A DNA stretch of 36,740 bases from positions 1 through 36,740 of the forward strand of contig DDWE01000156.1 of the NCBI GenBank assembly GCA_002345625.1, given 5' to 3'. Source of the DNA: Desulfuromonadaceae bacterium UBA2294 (GTDB lineage Bacteria; Desulfobacterota; Desulfuromonadia; Desulfuromonadales; UBA2294). The position numbers were made by a program, and so were the translations under genes. The number at the start of each line of letters is the position of its first letter. Positions within the stretch are counted from its first letter, which is position 1. Shown here piece by piece: positions 16,720 through 24,107 of this stretch. Under the pieces are notes generated by a model that ran no database searches, had not been told where the DNA came from, and saw only the letters and a program-made list of their open reading frames with translations.

Positions 16720-16752
16720 TGTATTGACTCCCGAACAAAAGGCTTAAACCCG

Positions 16753-16842
16753 GCCACAGATTTCACAGATTGGCACGGATAGAAAACAATGATCATAAAA
16801 AAATCTGTGGTTTGGTCTGTGATAATCCGTGAAATCTGTGGC
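16753..16842. repeat. 90-bp palindromic intergenic repeat with perfect 14-bp terminal inverted repeats
   Basis: The ends GCCACAGATTTCAC (16753-16766) and its exact complement (16829-16842) enclose further imperfect CACAGATT/AATCTGTG copies. This resembles a widespread bacterial CACAGATT-type intergenic repeat, recalled from memory. It fills the gap between nfo and the HAD gene and ends 12 bp before the HAD stop. Confidence 0.82.
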
Positions 16843-16853
16843 TAGCAGTTCTT

Positions 16854-17501
16854 TTAACTGTTATCCGACGCCTCAAGGCCACTGGCAATGGCATCGGCCG
16901 CCGCCGCTGCACTATCGACCTGCAGGTCGAAACCCGGTACGGGATCACCTTGTGCGACCAGCACGGTCTTCATCCCGAGCCGGGCGGCCTGATGCAGGTT
17001 CTCGGCTGAATCCTCAACCATCACGCACTGCGTCGCCGCCAACTGCAACGCCTGCAGGACGCCATGGTAGGGTTCTGGATTGGGCTTCGGCTGGTACGCG
17101 GCGATGCGGATATCAAAAATACCGGCAAAGCGGTCAGCGATACCGAGTGCCTGCAACACCCGCTCGGCGTGTTGGAGCGAACCGTTGGTAAAGACAAAGC
17201 AGGGCGCCGTCAGAGCCGTGAGACTTTTACGCAGACCGGCATCGGCGGTCAGACGACTGGTCACATCGACATCATGCACATAGTGCAGGTACTCTTCGGG
17301 ATCGATGCCGTGGTGACGAATCAGCCCCTGCAGGGTGGCGCCGTAGTCACGCCAGTAGCGTCGACGCAGGGTATCAACTTCTTCAATCGGAATCGCCACC
17401 ACCTCGCGCATAAAGCGGTTGATACGCACGTCGATCAGCGAAAACAGGTCGCGCTGTGCCGGGTAGAGGGTGTTATCGAGATCGAACAGGATTGCCTGCA
17501 T
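16854..17501 (-). CDS. HAD-superfamily hydrolase (pyrimidine 5'-nucleotidase-like)
   Basis: A 215-residue haloacid-dehalogenase hydrolase. Motif I is FDLDNTLYP with nucleophile D7 and acid/base D9, motif II is VFTNGS, and motif III/IV is in QPKPNPEPYHGVL and MVEDSAENL. The cap is a helical insert after motif I (RINRFMREVVAIPIEEVDTLRRRYWRDYGATLQGL), the pattern of the SDT1/pyrimidine 5'-nucleotidase subgroup. Substrate is probably a nucleotide or small phosphate ester, not provable here. It follows the HIT gene by 17 bp in the dapF operon. Confidence 0.9.
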   Translation of the reverse strand: MQAILFDLDNTLYPAQRDLFSLIDVRINRFMREVVAIPIEEVDTLRRRYWRDYGATLQGLIRHHGIDPEEYLHYVHDVDVTSRLTADAGLRKSLTALTAPCFVFTNGSLQHAERVLQALGIADRFAGIFDIRIAAYQPKPNPEPYHGVLQALQLAATQCVMVEDSAENLHQAARLGMKTVLVAQGDPVPGFDLQVDSAAAAADAIASGLEASDNS

Positions 17502-17518
17502 GGTTTAATGCCTTTGAC

Positions 17519-17935
17519 TCAAACGCCGAGGGTCTGGCGCAAAGCAGCGACGGTTTTTGTCAGGGTCGGGGCGTCGAGATGGACCTCGTCATGCGGCTCA
17601 CTCCAGATCGGCCGCGGCCACAAGGGGTCGTCGCTGAAGCGCGGCACCAGATGCCAGTGCATATGCGGCACCATATTGCCGAGCAGTTCATAATTGATCT
17701 TGGTCGGCTGATAAAGGGTGAACAGGGCTTCAGCCACCGTGTTGACCTCGTCGATCAGCTCATGGCGCACCGTCGCTTCGAGATGGAACAGCTCGGTAAC
17801 ATGCGCCTTGGCGAAGACAAAGGTATAGCCGGGGAAGAACTGGTCCCGGTTGAGTTGCACATAGCAGTGCTGCAATTCGGCAACCTGCAGATCGGGTTCA
17901 TCCTGCCAGCGGCTGCACATGACACAAGCGCTCAT
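17519..17935 (-). CDS. HIT-family nucleotide hydrolase/transferase
   Basis: A 138-residue histidine-triad protein. The triad HMHWHLVPR places H91, H93 and the catalytic H95. An N-terminal CVMC pair (C4, C7) is present, as in zinc-containing HIT proteins. The family hydrolyses dinucleoside polyphosphates or nucleoside phosphoramidates. The ATG at 17935 overlaps the dapF stop by 4 bases (ATGA), which decides the start against a longer upstream frame lying within dapF. Confidence 0.9.
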   Translation of the reverse strand: MSACVMCSRWQDEPDLQVAELQHCYVQLNRDQFFPGYTFVFAKAHVTELFHLEATVRHELIDEVNTVAEALFTLYQPTKINYELLGNMVPHMHWHLVPRFSDDPLWPRPIWSEPHDEVHLDAPTLTKTVAALRQTLGV

Positions 17936-18771
17936 GATCGTGGGTACTCCCCGGAAAAGACTTCGACCGCCGGCCCGGTCAGCAGCACCTCGCCGGCTTC
18001 GCACCATTCGAGGAACAGCTCGCCGCCGCGCAGGCGATTGACCAGGCTGCGCTCGGTGCGTCCGGTCAGCACCCCGGCCACAGTCACCGCCGAGGCCCCG
18101 GTTCCGCAGGCCAGGGTTTCACCGGCGCCGCGCTCCCAGGTCCGCTGGCGCACCTCGGTCGGCGAGATCACCTCGACGAATTCGACGTTGATCCGCTTCG
18201 GGAACACCGGATGATGCTCGATCAACGGACCATAGGTGGCGACAGGGAATTGTTCAACATCCTCAACATAGATGACGCAGTGCGGATTGCCCATCGACAC
18301 GCAGGTGACCGCAAAAGTCCGATCAAGCACTGTCAGCGACTGGTTGACCACCATGCCGTCTGCAACGAGCGTGGTCGGAATCTCTTCGGCCATCAGCCGT
18401 GGCGGCCCCATATTGACCCGCACCCGGTCGACCTTGCCTGCGCCCGACATAAACAGCTGCAGCGGCAGAACGCCGGCGCCGGTCTCGACCCGGATCTCGC
18501 TCCCTTTGACCAGACCGTGATCGTAGGCATACTTGGCGACACAGCGCACGCCGTTGCCGCACATCTCTGCCTCGCTACCATCGGCATTGAACATGCGCAT
18601 GCGCACATCGGCGACGGTCGACGGCAAAATCAGGATCAGGCCATCGGAACCGATGCCGAAGTTGCGGTCGCTGACCTGTACGGCCAGCGCGGCCGGATCG
18701 TCTACGGTCTCGACAAAACCATCGATATAGACGTAGTCGTTGCCGGCACCGTGCATTTTGGTAAATTTCAT
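17932..18771 (-). CDS. dapF: diaminopimelate epimerase
   Basis: A 279-residue enzyme converting LL- to meso-diaminopimelate for lysine and peptidoglycan synthesis. The two catalytic cysteines are C71 in MCGNGVRC and C222 in ACGTGAS, each in the family motif. The N-terminus KFTKMHGAGNDYVYID is typical. The ATG at 18771 follows AGGAGAG by 7 bases; the frame is open 19 codons further upstream without a better start. It heads a minus-strand operon with the HIT and HAD genes, behind a promoter at 18799-18828. Confidence 0.97.
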   Translation of the reverse strand: MKFTKMHGAGNDYVYIDGFVETVDDPAALAVQVSDRNFGIGSDGLILILPSTVADVRMRMFNADGSEAEMCGNGVRCVAKYAYDHGLVKGSEIRVETGAGVLPLQLFMSGAGKVDRVRVNMGPPRLMAEEIPTTLVADGMVVNQSLTVLDRTFAVTCVSMGNPHCVIYVEDVEQFPVATYGPLIEHHPVFPKRINVEFVEVISPTEVRQRTWERGAGETLACGTGASAVTVAGVLTGRTERSLVNRLRGGELFLEWCEAGEVLLTGPAVEVFSGEYPRS

Positions 18772-18798
18772 TTTTAGCTCTCCTGCCTGAATGGGGGT

Positions 18799-18828
18799 AT
18801 TATAGAAGCAATCGACCAAGGGCGCCAA
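18799..18828 (-). promoter_or_regulatory. sigma-70 promoter for dapF operon
   Basis: On the minus strand a perfect TATAAT (18804-18799) lies 18 bp downstream of TTGGCG (18828-18823), 27 bp before the dapF start. Confidence 0.62.
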
Positions 18829-18844
18829 GGAAAAGCACGGAGAC

Positions 18845-18873
18845 TTGACAGTCTGGTCCGGTCACTGTATCTA
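18845..18873 (+). promoter_or_regulatory. possible sigma-70 promoter for the secreted-protein gene
   Basis: TTGACA at 18845-18850 is followed after 17 bp by TATCTA (18868-18873), 42 bp before the next start. The -35 is perfect and the -10 is weak. Confidence 0.45.
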
Positions 18874-18914
18874 TCCAGCCGTGCCCATCGCCTACAACCC
18901 CAAGGAGAACCGAC

Positions 18915-19406
18915 ATGCACCTGCGCCTTTCTTCCCTGCTGGCAGCACTGATGCTGCTGACCCTGCTGGCCGCCAGCGCGGCTGCCGACGATTTCGGCCC
19001 GGTCGTCAGCGACGTCAACGCCTATTTCAGCCTGCACCATGACGATTTCCGGGTGAAGATGGCCGCAGAATTCGGCGTCCCGATCACCCGGGTCGACAGT
19101 CTGATCATCTCCGTCGGGTCGGCCGGCGATGCCTATCTCTGCCTGAAAACCAGCCGCAGCAGCGGTCACAGCCTCGATGATGTTACCCACGCCTGGGACA
19201 AGCACCACAAACGCGGCTGGGGGGTCGTCGCTCAGGAACTTGGCATCAAACCGGGCAGCAAAGATTTTCACGCCCTCAAGCGTCATGAGTTCGGACGCAA
19301 AGGGCAGGGACGCGACGATGAGCGTGAGCACGGCGATGACGACGACCATGGCAAAAAGGGCAAAGACAAAAATAAAGATAAAAACAGAGACAAGCACGAC
19401 GACTGA
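18915..19406 (+). CDS. secreted protein of unknown function with charged polyampholyte tail
   Basis: A 163-residue protein with AAGGAGA 7 bases before its ATG. Residues 1-24 are a signal peptide ending A-S-A-A-A-D, so the mature protein is periplasmic or outside. Residues 25-125 form a small domain (AYFSLHHDDFRVKMAAEFGVP, DAYLCLKTS, HAWDKHHKRGWGVVAQELGIKPGSKDFHALKR) rich in His and aromatic residues. From about residue 126 it becomes a low-complexity tail of Lys, Asp, Arg, His and Gly, which would be disordered and could bind metal or polyanions. I recognise similar unnamed proteins in related genomes but no function. The two following genes may be in the same transcript. Confidence 0.78.
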   Translation: MHLRLSSLLAALMLLTLLAASAAADDFGPVVSDVNAYFSLHHDDFRVKMAAEFGVPITRVDSLIISVGSAGDAYLCLKTSRSSGHSLDDVTHAWDKHHKRGWGVVAQELGIKPGSKDFHALKRHEFGRKGQGRDDEREHGDDDDHGKKGKDKNKDKNRDKHDD

Positions 19407-19436
19407 GCTTCTTCATTAAAACAAAGGACAAACACG

Positions 19437-19661
19437 ATGGCTTTTTTTCTAAAAACAAAAGTCTGGCAGACCGGCGCCCTCGACTGGTGGGCTATGCTCG
19501 ACGGCGAAGACGTCTACCTCGGCAGCCGCGAGTTCCCCCTGCCGCCGGAAGAAGGGGACGCATGGCACGTCCGGTCCACCGGCGATAAATTCCGGATCGA
19601 AAACGGCGAGATCATCCGCACCGGCAACGAGCCGGTTGTTGCAATGCCCTGGGAGACCTGA
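19437..19661 (+). CDS. small hypothetical protein
   Basis: A 74-residue protein with no signal peptide and a high share of Trp (W10, W17, W18, W43 and W72) and acidic residues. An AAAGGA sequence lies upstream. The stop is 5 bp before the next gene, supporting real translation and coupling. No family recognised; the pattern of short strands suggests a small beta-rich fold. Confidence 0.6.
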   Translation: MAFFLKTKVWQTGALDWWAMLDGEDVYLGSREFPLPPEEGDAWHVRSTGDKFRIENGEIIRTGNEPVVAMPWET

Positions 19662-19666
19662 GACTC

Positions 19667-20281
19667 ATGGCGCTGACCATCATCCAGATCCCAGCCGGGG
19701 CCGGAGCGAACTTTGCCTATCTGGTCTTCTGCCCCGATCAGTTGCAGGGTGTCGCCATCGACCCCTCCTTTGCGGCCGATGCCGTCCTTGCCGCAGCGGC
19801 GGAGCGCAGGGTCCAGATCGCGGTGGTGGCCAACACCCACGGCCACCATGACCACACGGCCGGCAACGCCGCCCTGCTTGCAGCCACCGGTGCCCGCCTG
19901 GCGGCGCATCCGGCCGACGGAACGACTCCCGACCTCCCCCTGGCCGACGGCGACACCTTAAACGTCGGCAACGATCACCTCACGGTCATGCACACCCCGG
20001 GGCACACCCCCGGCTCGGTGACCTTTGTCACCACCGGAGCTGCGCTGACCGGCGACACCCTGTTCGTCACCCGCTGCGGCCGCGCCGATCTCGCCGGCAG
20101 CGACGTCAATCACCTTTACGACAGCCTGCAGAAGCTCAAGGCGCTACCGCCGGAGACGGTCGTCTACCCCGGCCACGACTACGGCCCGCGGCCGGTCTCG
20201 ACCATCGGCGATGAGCTGCGCACCAACCCCTACCTGCTCTGTGCGGATCGGGAGAGTTTTATCAAACTGCGCCTCGGCTGA
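19667..20281 (+). CDS. metallo-beta-lactamase-fold hydrolase (glyoxalase II / persulfide dioxygenase-like)
   Basis: A 204-residue MBL-fold enzyme. Metal ligands are visible: H58, H60, D62 and H63 in THGHHDHTAG, H113 in MHTPGHTPGS, D130 in LTGDTLFV and H170 in YPGHDYG. The segment DTLFVTRCGRADLAGSD resembles the persulfide dioxygenase (ETHE1) signature around its conserved CGR-D, while the short length is closer to stand-alone glyoxalase-II-like proteins. Substrate therefore could be a glutathione persulfide or a thioester. It is cytoplasmic (no signal peptide). Confidence 0.88.
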   Translation: MALTIIQIPAGAGANFAYLVFCPDQLQGVAIDPSFAADAVLAAAAERRVQIAVVANTHGHHDHTAGNAALLAATGARLAAHPADGTTPDLPLADGDTLNVGNDHLTVMHTPGHTPGSVTFVTTGAALTGDTLFVTRCGRADLAGSDVNHLYDSLQKLKALPPETVVYPGHDYGPRPVSTIGDELRTNPYLLCADRESFIKLRLG

Positions 20282-20316
20282 TTTCAGCGCCAGTGAACGA
20301 TACGCCTCAAATGCAT

Positions 20317-20346
20317 AAACCCCGGCTCTGATCAGAGCCGGGGTTT
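20317..20346. terminator. bidirectional terminator between convergent genes
   Basis: A 13-bp stem (20317-20329 with 20334-20346) around a GATC loop, AT-closed at both ends, lies between the MBL-fold gene and the convergent zinc-ribbon gene. Confidence 0.85.
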
Positions 20347-20381
20347 ATTATTCCATTGAGTGCCGAAGAAAAAGAGCTTGT

Positions 20382-20726
20382 TTATTTCTCTTCTTCGTCG
20401 AAATTGAACGTATCGTCATCGTCGAAGGAGAAGCCGTCGTCGGAACTGTCGGCGCTGTCGGCGAAATCAGCGTTGGACTCATCGAGCACGAAACCGTCAT
20501 CACTGCTGGCGGTGGTTGCGGTCTCCTCCTGATCCTCCATAAAATCGAACCCGAAACTGTCATCGCCGGCGGCGACCTCTTCCGAGACCTCCTCTTCTTC
20601 CCGGCTGGTCGCAAACAGCAGTGAGCGCAGGTTGTGTTTGGCCTTGTGCTCCCTCAGATCCTTGCCACACTTCTTACAGGTATCCAGATGATCAAAGCTG
20701 GTGTAGTTGCACTTCGGACATTTCAT
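20382..20726 (-). CDS. zinc-ribbon protein with acidic disordered tail
   Basis: A 114-residue protein. The N-terminus MKCPKCNYTSFDHLDTCKKCGKDL is a zinc ribbon with C3, C6, C17 and C20. From about residue 40 the chain becomes a low-complexity acidic tail (EEEEVSEE, FGFDF, DDGFSFDDDD, FNFDEEE) with repeated D-D-G-F and F-x-F-D patches. It is probably cytoplasmic. Function unknown; a DNA/RNA or protein-binding mimic is conceivable. It follows rsmE by 38 bp and ends near the terminator, so it is the last gene of the prmA-rsmE operon. Confidence 0.8.
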   Translation of the reverse strand: MKCPKCNYTSFDHLDTCKKCGKDLREHKAKHNLRSLLFATSREEEEVSEEVAAGDDSFGFDFMEDQEETATTASSDDGFVLDESNADFADSADSSDDGFSFDDDDTFNFDEEEK

Positions 20727-20764
20727 CGGGCAATCTCCTTTTGCTACAAAAAGGACACAAAGTG

Positions 20765-21502
20765 TTAGCGGACGCCAAAGTCTCCGTAAACATACTGCAA
20801 AATCGCCGAAACTGCAAAGCCTGCTGTTTCACTGCGCAAAATTCTTGGTCCAAGATGCACCGGCTGGAAACCGGCAGCGGTCGCCACCTGAGCTTCCGCT
20901 GCGGAAAAACCGCCTTCAGGACCGACCAGCAGCGCTACATCGCGCGGCGGGATTGCGGGCAATGCCGTCGCCAGAGGCTGGCTCCCCTCTTCCCAGAGCA
21001 TCAGGCGTAACTCCTCGGTGGTTGCGGCCAGTGCCGACGCCAGCGGTTGCGGTGCCGCGCAAGCCGGCAGCAGGGGACGCCGACTCTGGCGGGCCGCCTC
21101 GGCAATGATCCGCTGCCAGCGCTGCAACCGTTTCTCGTCACGACCGGCTGCCGGGGCCGGGATGCTGCGCTGTGACCAGACCGGAGTAAAGGCGGCGATG
21201 CCGAGTTCGGTCCCTTTTTGCAGGATCAGATCAAATCGATCCCCCTTCGGCACCCCCTGCAGCAGACGTACCGGCAGCGCACTCTCGCTTTCGCGCCAGT
21301 GCCTGATGATCTCCGCCCGCCCCCCCTGCACAGCAAGCTCAATCAGTTGACACTGATAATGCCCGCCCGCACCATCGAGCAGCAGGACTTCGGTGCCGAC
21401 CGCCAGGCGCAGGACGCTGCGCATATGATGCGCCACCTCGGCCGGCAGGTTTATGCACCCGTCGGCAACGGCCACCGGTGGTATAAAAAAACGCCGGGAC
21501 AC
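20765..21502 (-). CDS. rsmE: 16S rRNA m3U1498 methyltransferase
   Basis: A 245-residue SPOUT-type methyltransferase that methylates N3 of U1498 in 16S rRNA. N-terminal MSRRFFIPP and EVAHHMRSVLRL form the PUA-like RNA-binding part, GVPKGDRFDLILQKGTELGIAAFTPV and the knot segment LLVGPEGGFSAAE with ILRSETAGFAVSAILQYVYGD are the SAM-binding trefoil. The start is one base away from the end of prmA, indicating tight coupling. Confidence 0.95.
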   Translation of the reverse strand: MSRRFFIPPVAVADGCINLPAEVAHHMRSVLRLAVGTEVLLLDGAGGHYQCQLIELAVQGGRAEIIRHWRESESALPVRLLQGVPKGDRFDLILQKGTELGIAAFTPVWSQRSIPAPAAGRDEKRLQRWQRIIAEAARQSRRPLLPACAAPQPLASALAATTEELRLMLWEEGSQPLATALPAIPPRDVALLVGPEGGFSAAEAQVATAAGFQPVHLGPRILRSETAGFAVSAILQYVYGDFGVR

Positions 21503-21503
21503 G

Positions 21504-22424
21504 TCAGGCCGGCCGCCGGTAGTGCAGACAGCACCACTCGGCGTCGTAATGCACCTCTGGACCGGTCAAAGCCAGCGGCGCAAAACCGTCACGAACCAGG
21601 CCCTCTTTTTCGCGCAGGATGCCGGAGAGCAGCAACGAGCCGCCGGGGGCCAGATGCGCCAGCAGGTGCGGTGCCAGACGAACGTTCTCCTCGGCGAGAA
21701 TGTTGGCGATGACAACATCGTAGGTCCCCGTCAACGCCTCGAGCGGCGCATCGGTAATGTCAATCTGGTCGGCCACGCCATTGAGTCCCGCGTTCTCCCG
21801 CGCCACCACGCAGGCCTCCGGGTCGATGTCGTTGGCAACGACCGTGGTCGCACCCAGACGCACGGCGGCGATGGCAAGGATGCCGGAGCCGGTGCCGACA
21901 TCAAGCAGACGCGCCCGGGGGGCGGCATCGTACAGTTCGGCCAGAGCCTGCAGACAGAGGCGGGTGGTTTCGTGGCTGCCGGTACCAAAGGCCATGCCGG
22001 GGTCGAGGCTGACCACCACATCATCGGCAGCGACCGGCAACTCCTCCCAGGTCGGCTTGACGATCAGGCGGCGACCGAAGCGACTGGCAGAAAAGTGCTG
22101 TTTCCACCCTTCGGCCCAATCCTGCTGGGCAACGGTGCTGACGACGGGCATATCAGGTTCCCACCCGGGAACCAATGCCGGCAACGCCGCCAGCTCTGCC
22201 TGAACCTGATGACAGAGGGCCAGCGGGTCGTCAACGGCCGGGTAGTAAAGACGGACGCAATAGATGTCGGGCGCGTCGGCTTCCGGGTCGGGGAGGACGA
22301 AAGTGTCCAGAACCCGTTCTTCGACATTAACGCCGAGACAGTCGCCGGCACACAACGCGTCAGCTGCCAGGTCGGTCAGGGCAGCGGGGATGGATACGGA
22401 GAGTTCGAGCCAGTGTTTTTGCAT
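21504..22424 (-). CDS. prmA: ribosomal protein L11 methyltransferase
   Basis: A 306-residue SAM-dependent enzyme that trimethylates ribosomal protein L11. Motif I is LLDVGTGSGILAIAAVRLGA, followed by NDIDPEA and the catalytic-site motif VIANILAEE. The N-terminal linker domain ends at about residue 120. The ATG at 22424 is chosen because MQKHWLELSVSIP matches the family N-terminus; the open frame upstream is 91 codons longer but reads into the divergent PPSR gene's promoter region. The ribosome site is weak. Confidence 0.93.
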   Translation of the reverse strand: MQKHWLELSVSIPAALTDLAADALCAGDCLGVNVEERVLDTFVLPDPEADAPDIYCVRLYYPAVDDPLALCHQVQAELAALPALVPGWEPDMPVVSTVAQQDWAEGWKQHFSASRFGRRLIVKPTWEELPVAADDVVVSLDPGMAFGTGSHETTRLCLQALAELYDAAPRARLLDVGTGSGILAIAAVRLGATTVVANDIDPEACVVARENAGLNGVADQIDITDAPLEALTGTYDVVIANILAEENVRLAPHLLAHLAPGGSLLLSGILREKEGLVRDGFAPLALTGPEVHYDAEWCCLHYRRPA

Positions 22425-22469
22425 GGCTGATTGTTTAACAGAGTGACCGGAGAAAATGCAATAAAAACC

Positions 22470-22498
22470 TTGACAAACCACCATTGGCTTGGCATAAC
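22470..22498 (+). promoter_or_regulatory. sigma-70 promoter for the PPSR gene
   Basis: A perfect TTGACA (22470-22475) is followed after 17 bp by CATAAC (22493-22498), 53 bp before the start. A second AT-rich CATAAT lies just downstream. Confidence 0.55.
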
Positions 22499-22550
22499 CT
22501 GTACATAATTTAATTAAAAACTGCCCTCCAAGACACTCCGGTTTGGGGCG

Positions 22551-23375
22551 ATGACAGATGTAACGGGCATGAGCGGACAACAAACCCTTTTTCTCCTTTC
22601 CGACGGCACCGGCGAAACGGCGGAGAGGATGACCATGGCGGCGCTCTCCCAGTTCCGCAACCGGGACATCCGCCTTAAACGCATCAGCCATGTGCAAACG
22701 AAAACCGCCGCCTACGAAGTTCTCGACGAGGCCTTAAGCGCTAACGGACTTGTCGTATTCACCATTGTCAATCGCGAGTTGGCGCAGATCGTCCAGGACG
22801 AGTGCAGCTCCCTCGGCCTCCCCTGCATCGACCTGATTACGCCACTGCTGATTAAAATGTCTGAGTTTGTCGGTCGCGATCCGGGGGAGACCCCCGATCT
22901 GCTACATGGTGTTAATGAAGCGTATTTCCGGCGGATTGAGGCTCTGGAATTCACCATCAAGCACGACGACGGCCAGGATGTTCGCTATCTGGAACGGGCG
23001 GACATTGTACTGGCCGGCATCTCGCGCACCAGCAAGACCCCGCTCTCGGTCTATCTGGCGCATCGCGGCTGGAAGGTCGCTAATGTCCCGCTGGTTAAAG
23101 GCATCGAACCGCCGGCCGAGCTCTTTGTCTTGCCGCGTGAGAAGGTCGCTGGCCTGGTCATCGATCCGCAGCGCCTGGTTGAACTGCGCGCCGCACGATT
23201 ACGCAACCTCGGCCAGGACCCGAAGCTCGCCTATGCCGACTATGAAGAAGTCGAGGAGGAGCTGCGCTTTTCAAAAAAACTTTTCCGCCGGCAGGGCTGG
23301 GCGGTGATCGATGTGACCGGAAAAGCGGTCGAGGAGACCGCTAACGAAGTTTTGGTACGCCTCAACCTCAAGTAA
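22551..23375 (+). CDS. pyruvate,phosphate dikinase / PEP synthase regulatory protein (PPSR, DUF299)
   Basis: A 274-residue bifunctional kinase/phosphorylase. It would inactivate pyruvate,phosphate dikinase or PEP synthase by ADP-dependent threonine phosphorylation and reactivate it with phosphate. The N-terminus LFLLSDGTGETAERM and the nucleotide-binding loop VLAGISRTSKTPLSVYLA are unmistakable family marks, followed by GWKVANVPLVKGIEPP. The target enzyme is not in the window. An alternative start is the ATG at 22569. It lies divergent from prmA behind its own promoter, 57 bp before the response regulator gene, so read-through is possible. Confidence 0.94.
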   Translation: MTDVTGMSGQQTLFLLSDGTGETAERMTMAALSQFRNRDIRLKRISHVQTKTAAYEVLDEALSANGLVVFTIVNRELAQIVQDECSSLGLPCIDLITPLLIKMSEFVGRDPGETPDLLHGVNEAYFRRIEALEFTIKHDDGQDVRYLERADIVLAGISRTSKTPLSVYLAHRGWKVANVPLVKGIEPPAELFVLPREKVAGLVIDPQRLVELRAARLRNLGQDPKLAYADYEEVEEELRFSKKLFRRQGWAVIDVTGKAVEETANEVLVRLNLK

Positions 23376-23432
23376 CGTTTGCATGGCAAGGAGGCCTGTT
23401 TTTCGCATACATTCCACTGGAGGAGAACAATT

Positions 23433-24107
23433 ATGCGGATCTTAGTTGTTGAAGACGAGAAGAAGGTAGCCAGCTTTATCAAACGCGGGCTCGAAGAAGA
23501 AGGGTATGAAGTCGATCTGGCCGCCGATGGCGCCGAAGGTCTGAGCATGATCAAGGAAGGGAGCTTCTCCCTGATCCTGATGGACCTGATGCTACCCAAA
23601 ATGGACGGTCTGCAGGTGATCCGGCAGATGCGCGAACTCGACATCCGCACTCCGGTGCTGTGCCTGACCGCCAAGGACAAGGTCGATGACGTGGTCGCCG
23701 GCCTCGATTCGGGAAGCGACGATTATCTGGCCAAGCCGTTTGCCTTTGCCGAACTCCTCGCCCGGGTCCGGGCGCTGATCCGCCGCGGCACGGCCGACCG
23801 CGGCGCGGAGCTGGTCTTTTCTGACCTGCGTCTCGACCCGGTGACCCACAAGGTCTGGCGCTCCGACAAGGAGATCGACCTGACCTCAAAGGAGTATGCG
23901 CTGCTGGAGTATATGATGCGCAACCCCAACCAGACCTTGACGCGCAGCATGATCGCCGAGCATGTCTGGGACTACACCTTCGATTCATTCACCAACATCA
24001 TTGATGTCTACGTCAACTATCTGCGCAAGAAGATTGACCGTGACTTCGACAAGAAGTTGATCCACACCGTACGAGGTGTCGGTTACGTGCTGAAAGAGGA
24101 AGATTGA
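23433..24107 (+). CDS. OmpR/PhoB-family response regulator
   Basis: A 224-residue transcription factor. Receiver: acidic pair at E7-D8, phospho-acceptor D51 in LILMDLMLPKMDG, CLTAKDK with the conserved Thr and Lys. Winged-helix output from about residue 125: LTSKEYALLEYMMRNPNQTLTRSMIAEHVW, NIIDVYVNYLRKKID and IHTVRGVGYVL. GGAGGAG is 8 bases before the ATG at 23433, which decides the start over a longer frame. The kinase gene overlaps its stop by 4 bases and an HtrA protease follows, so control of envelope stress or metal response is plausible by context. Confidence 0.95.
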   Translation: MRILVVEDEKKVASFIKRGLEEEGYEVDLAADGAEGLSMIKEGSFSLILMDLMLPKMDGLQVIRQMRELDIRTPVLCLTAKDKVDDVVAGLDSGSDDYLAKPFAFAELLARVRALIRRGTADRGAELVFSDLRLDPVTHKVWRSDKEIDLTSKEYALLEYMMRNPNQTLTRSMIAEHVWDYTFDSFTNIIDVYVNYLRKKIDRDFDKKLIHTVRGVGYVLKEED

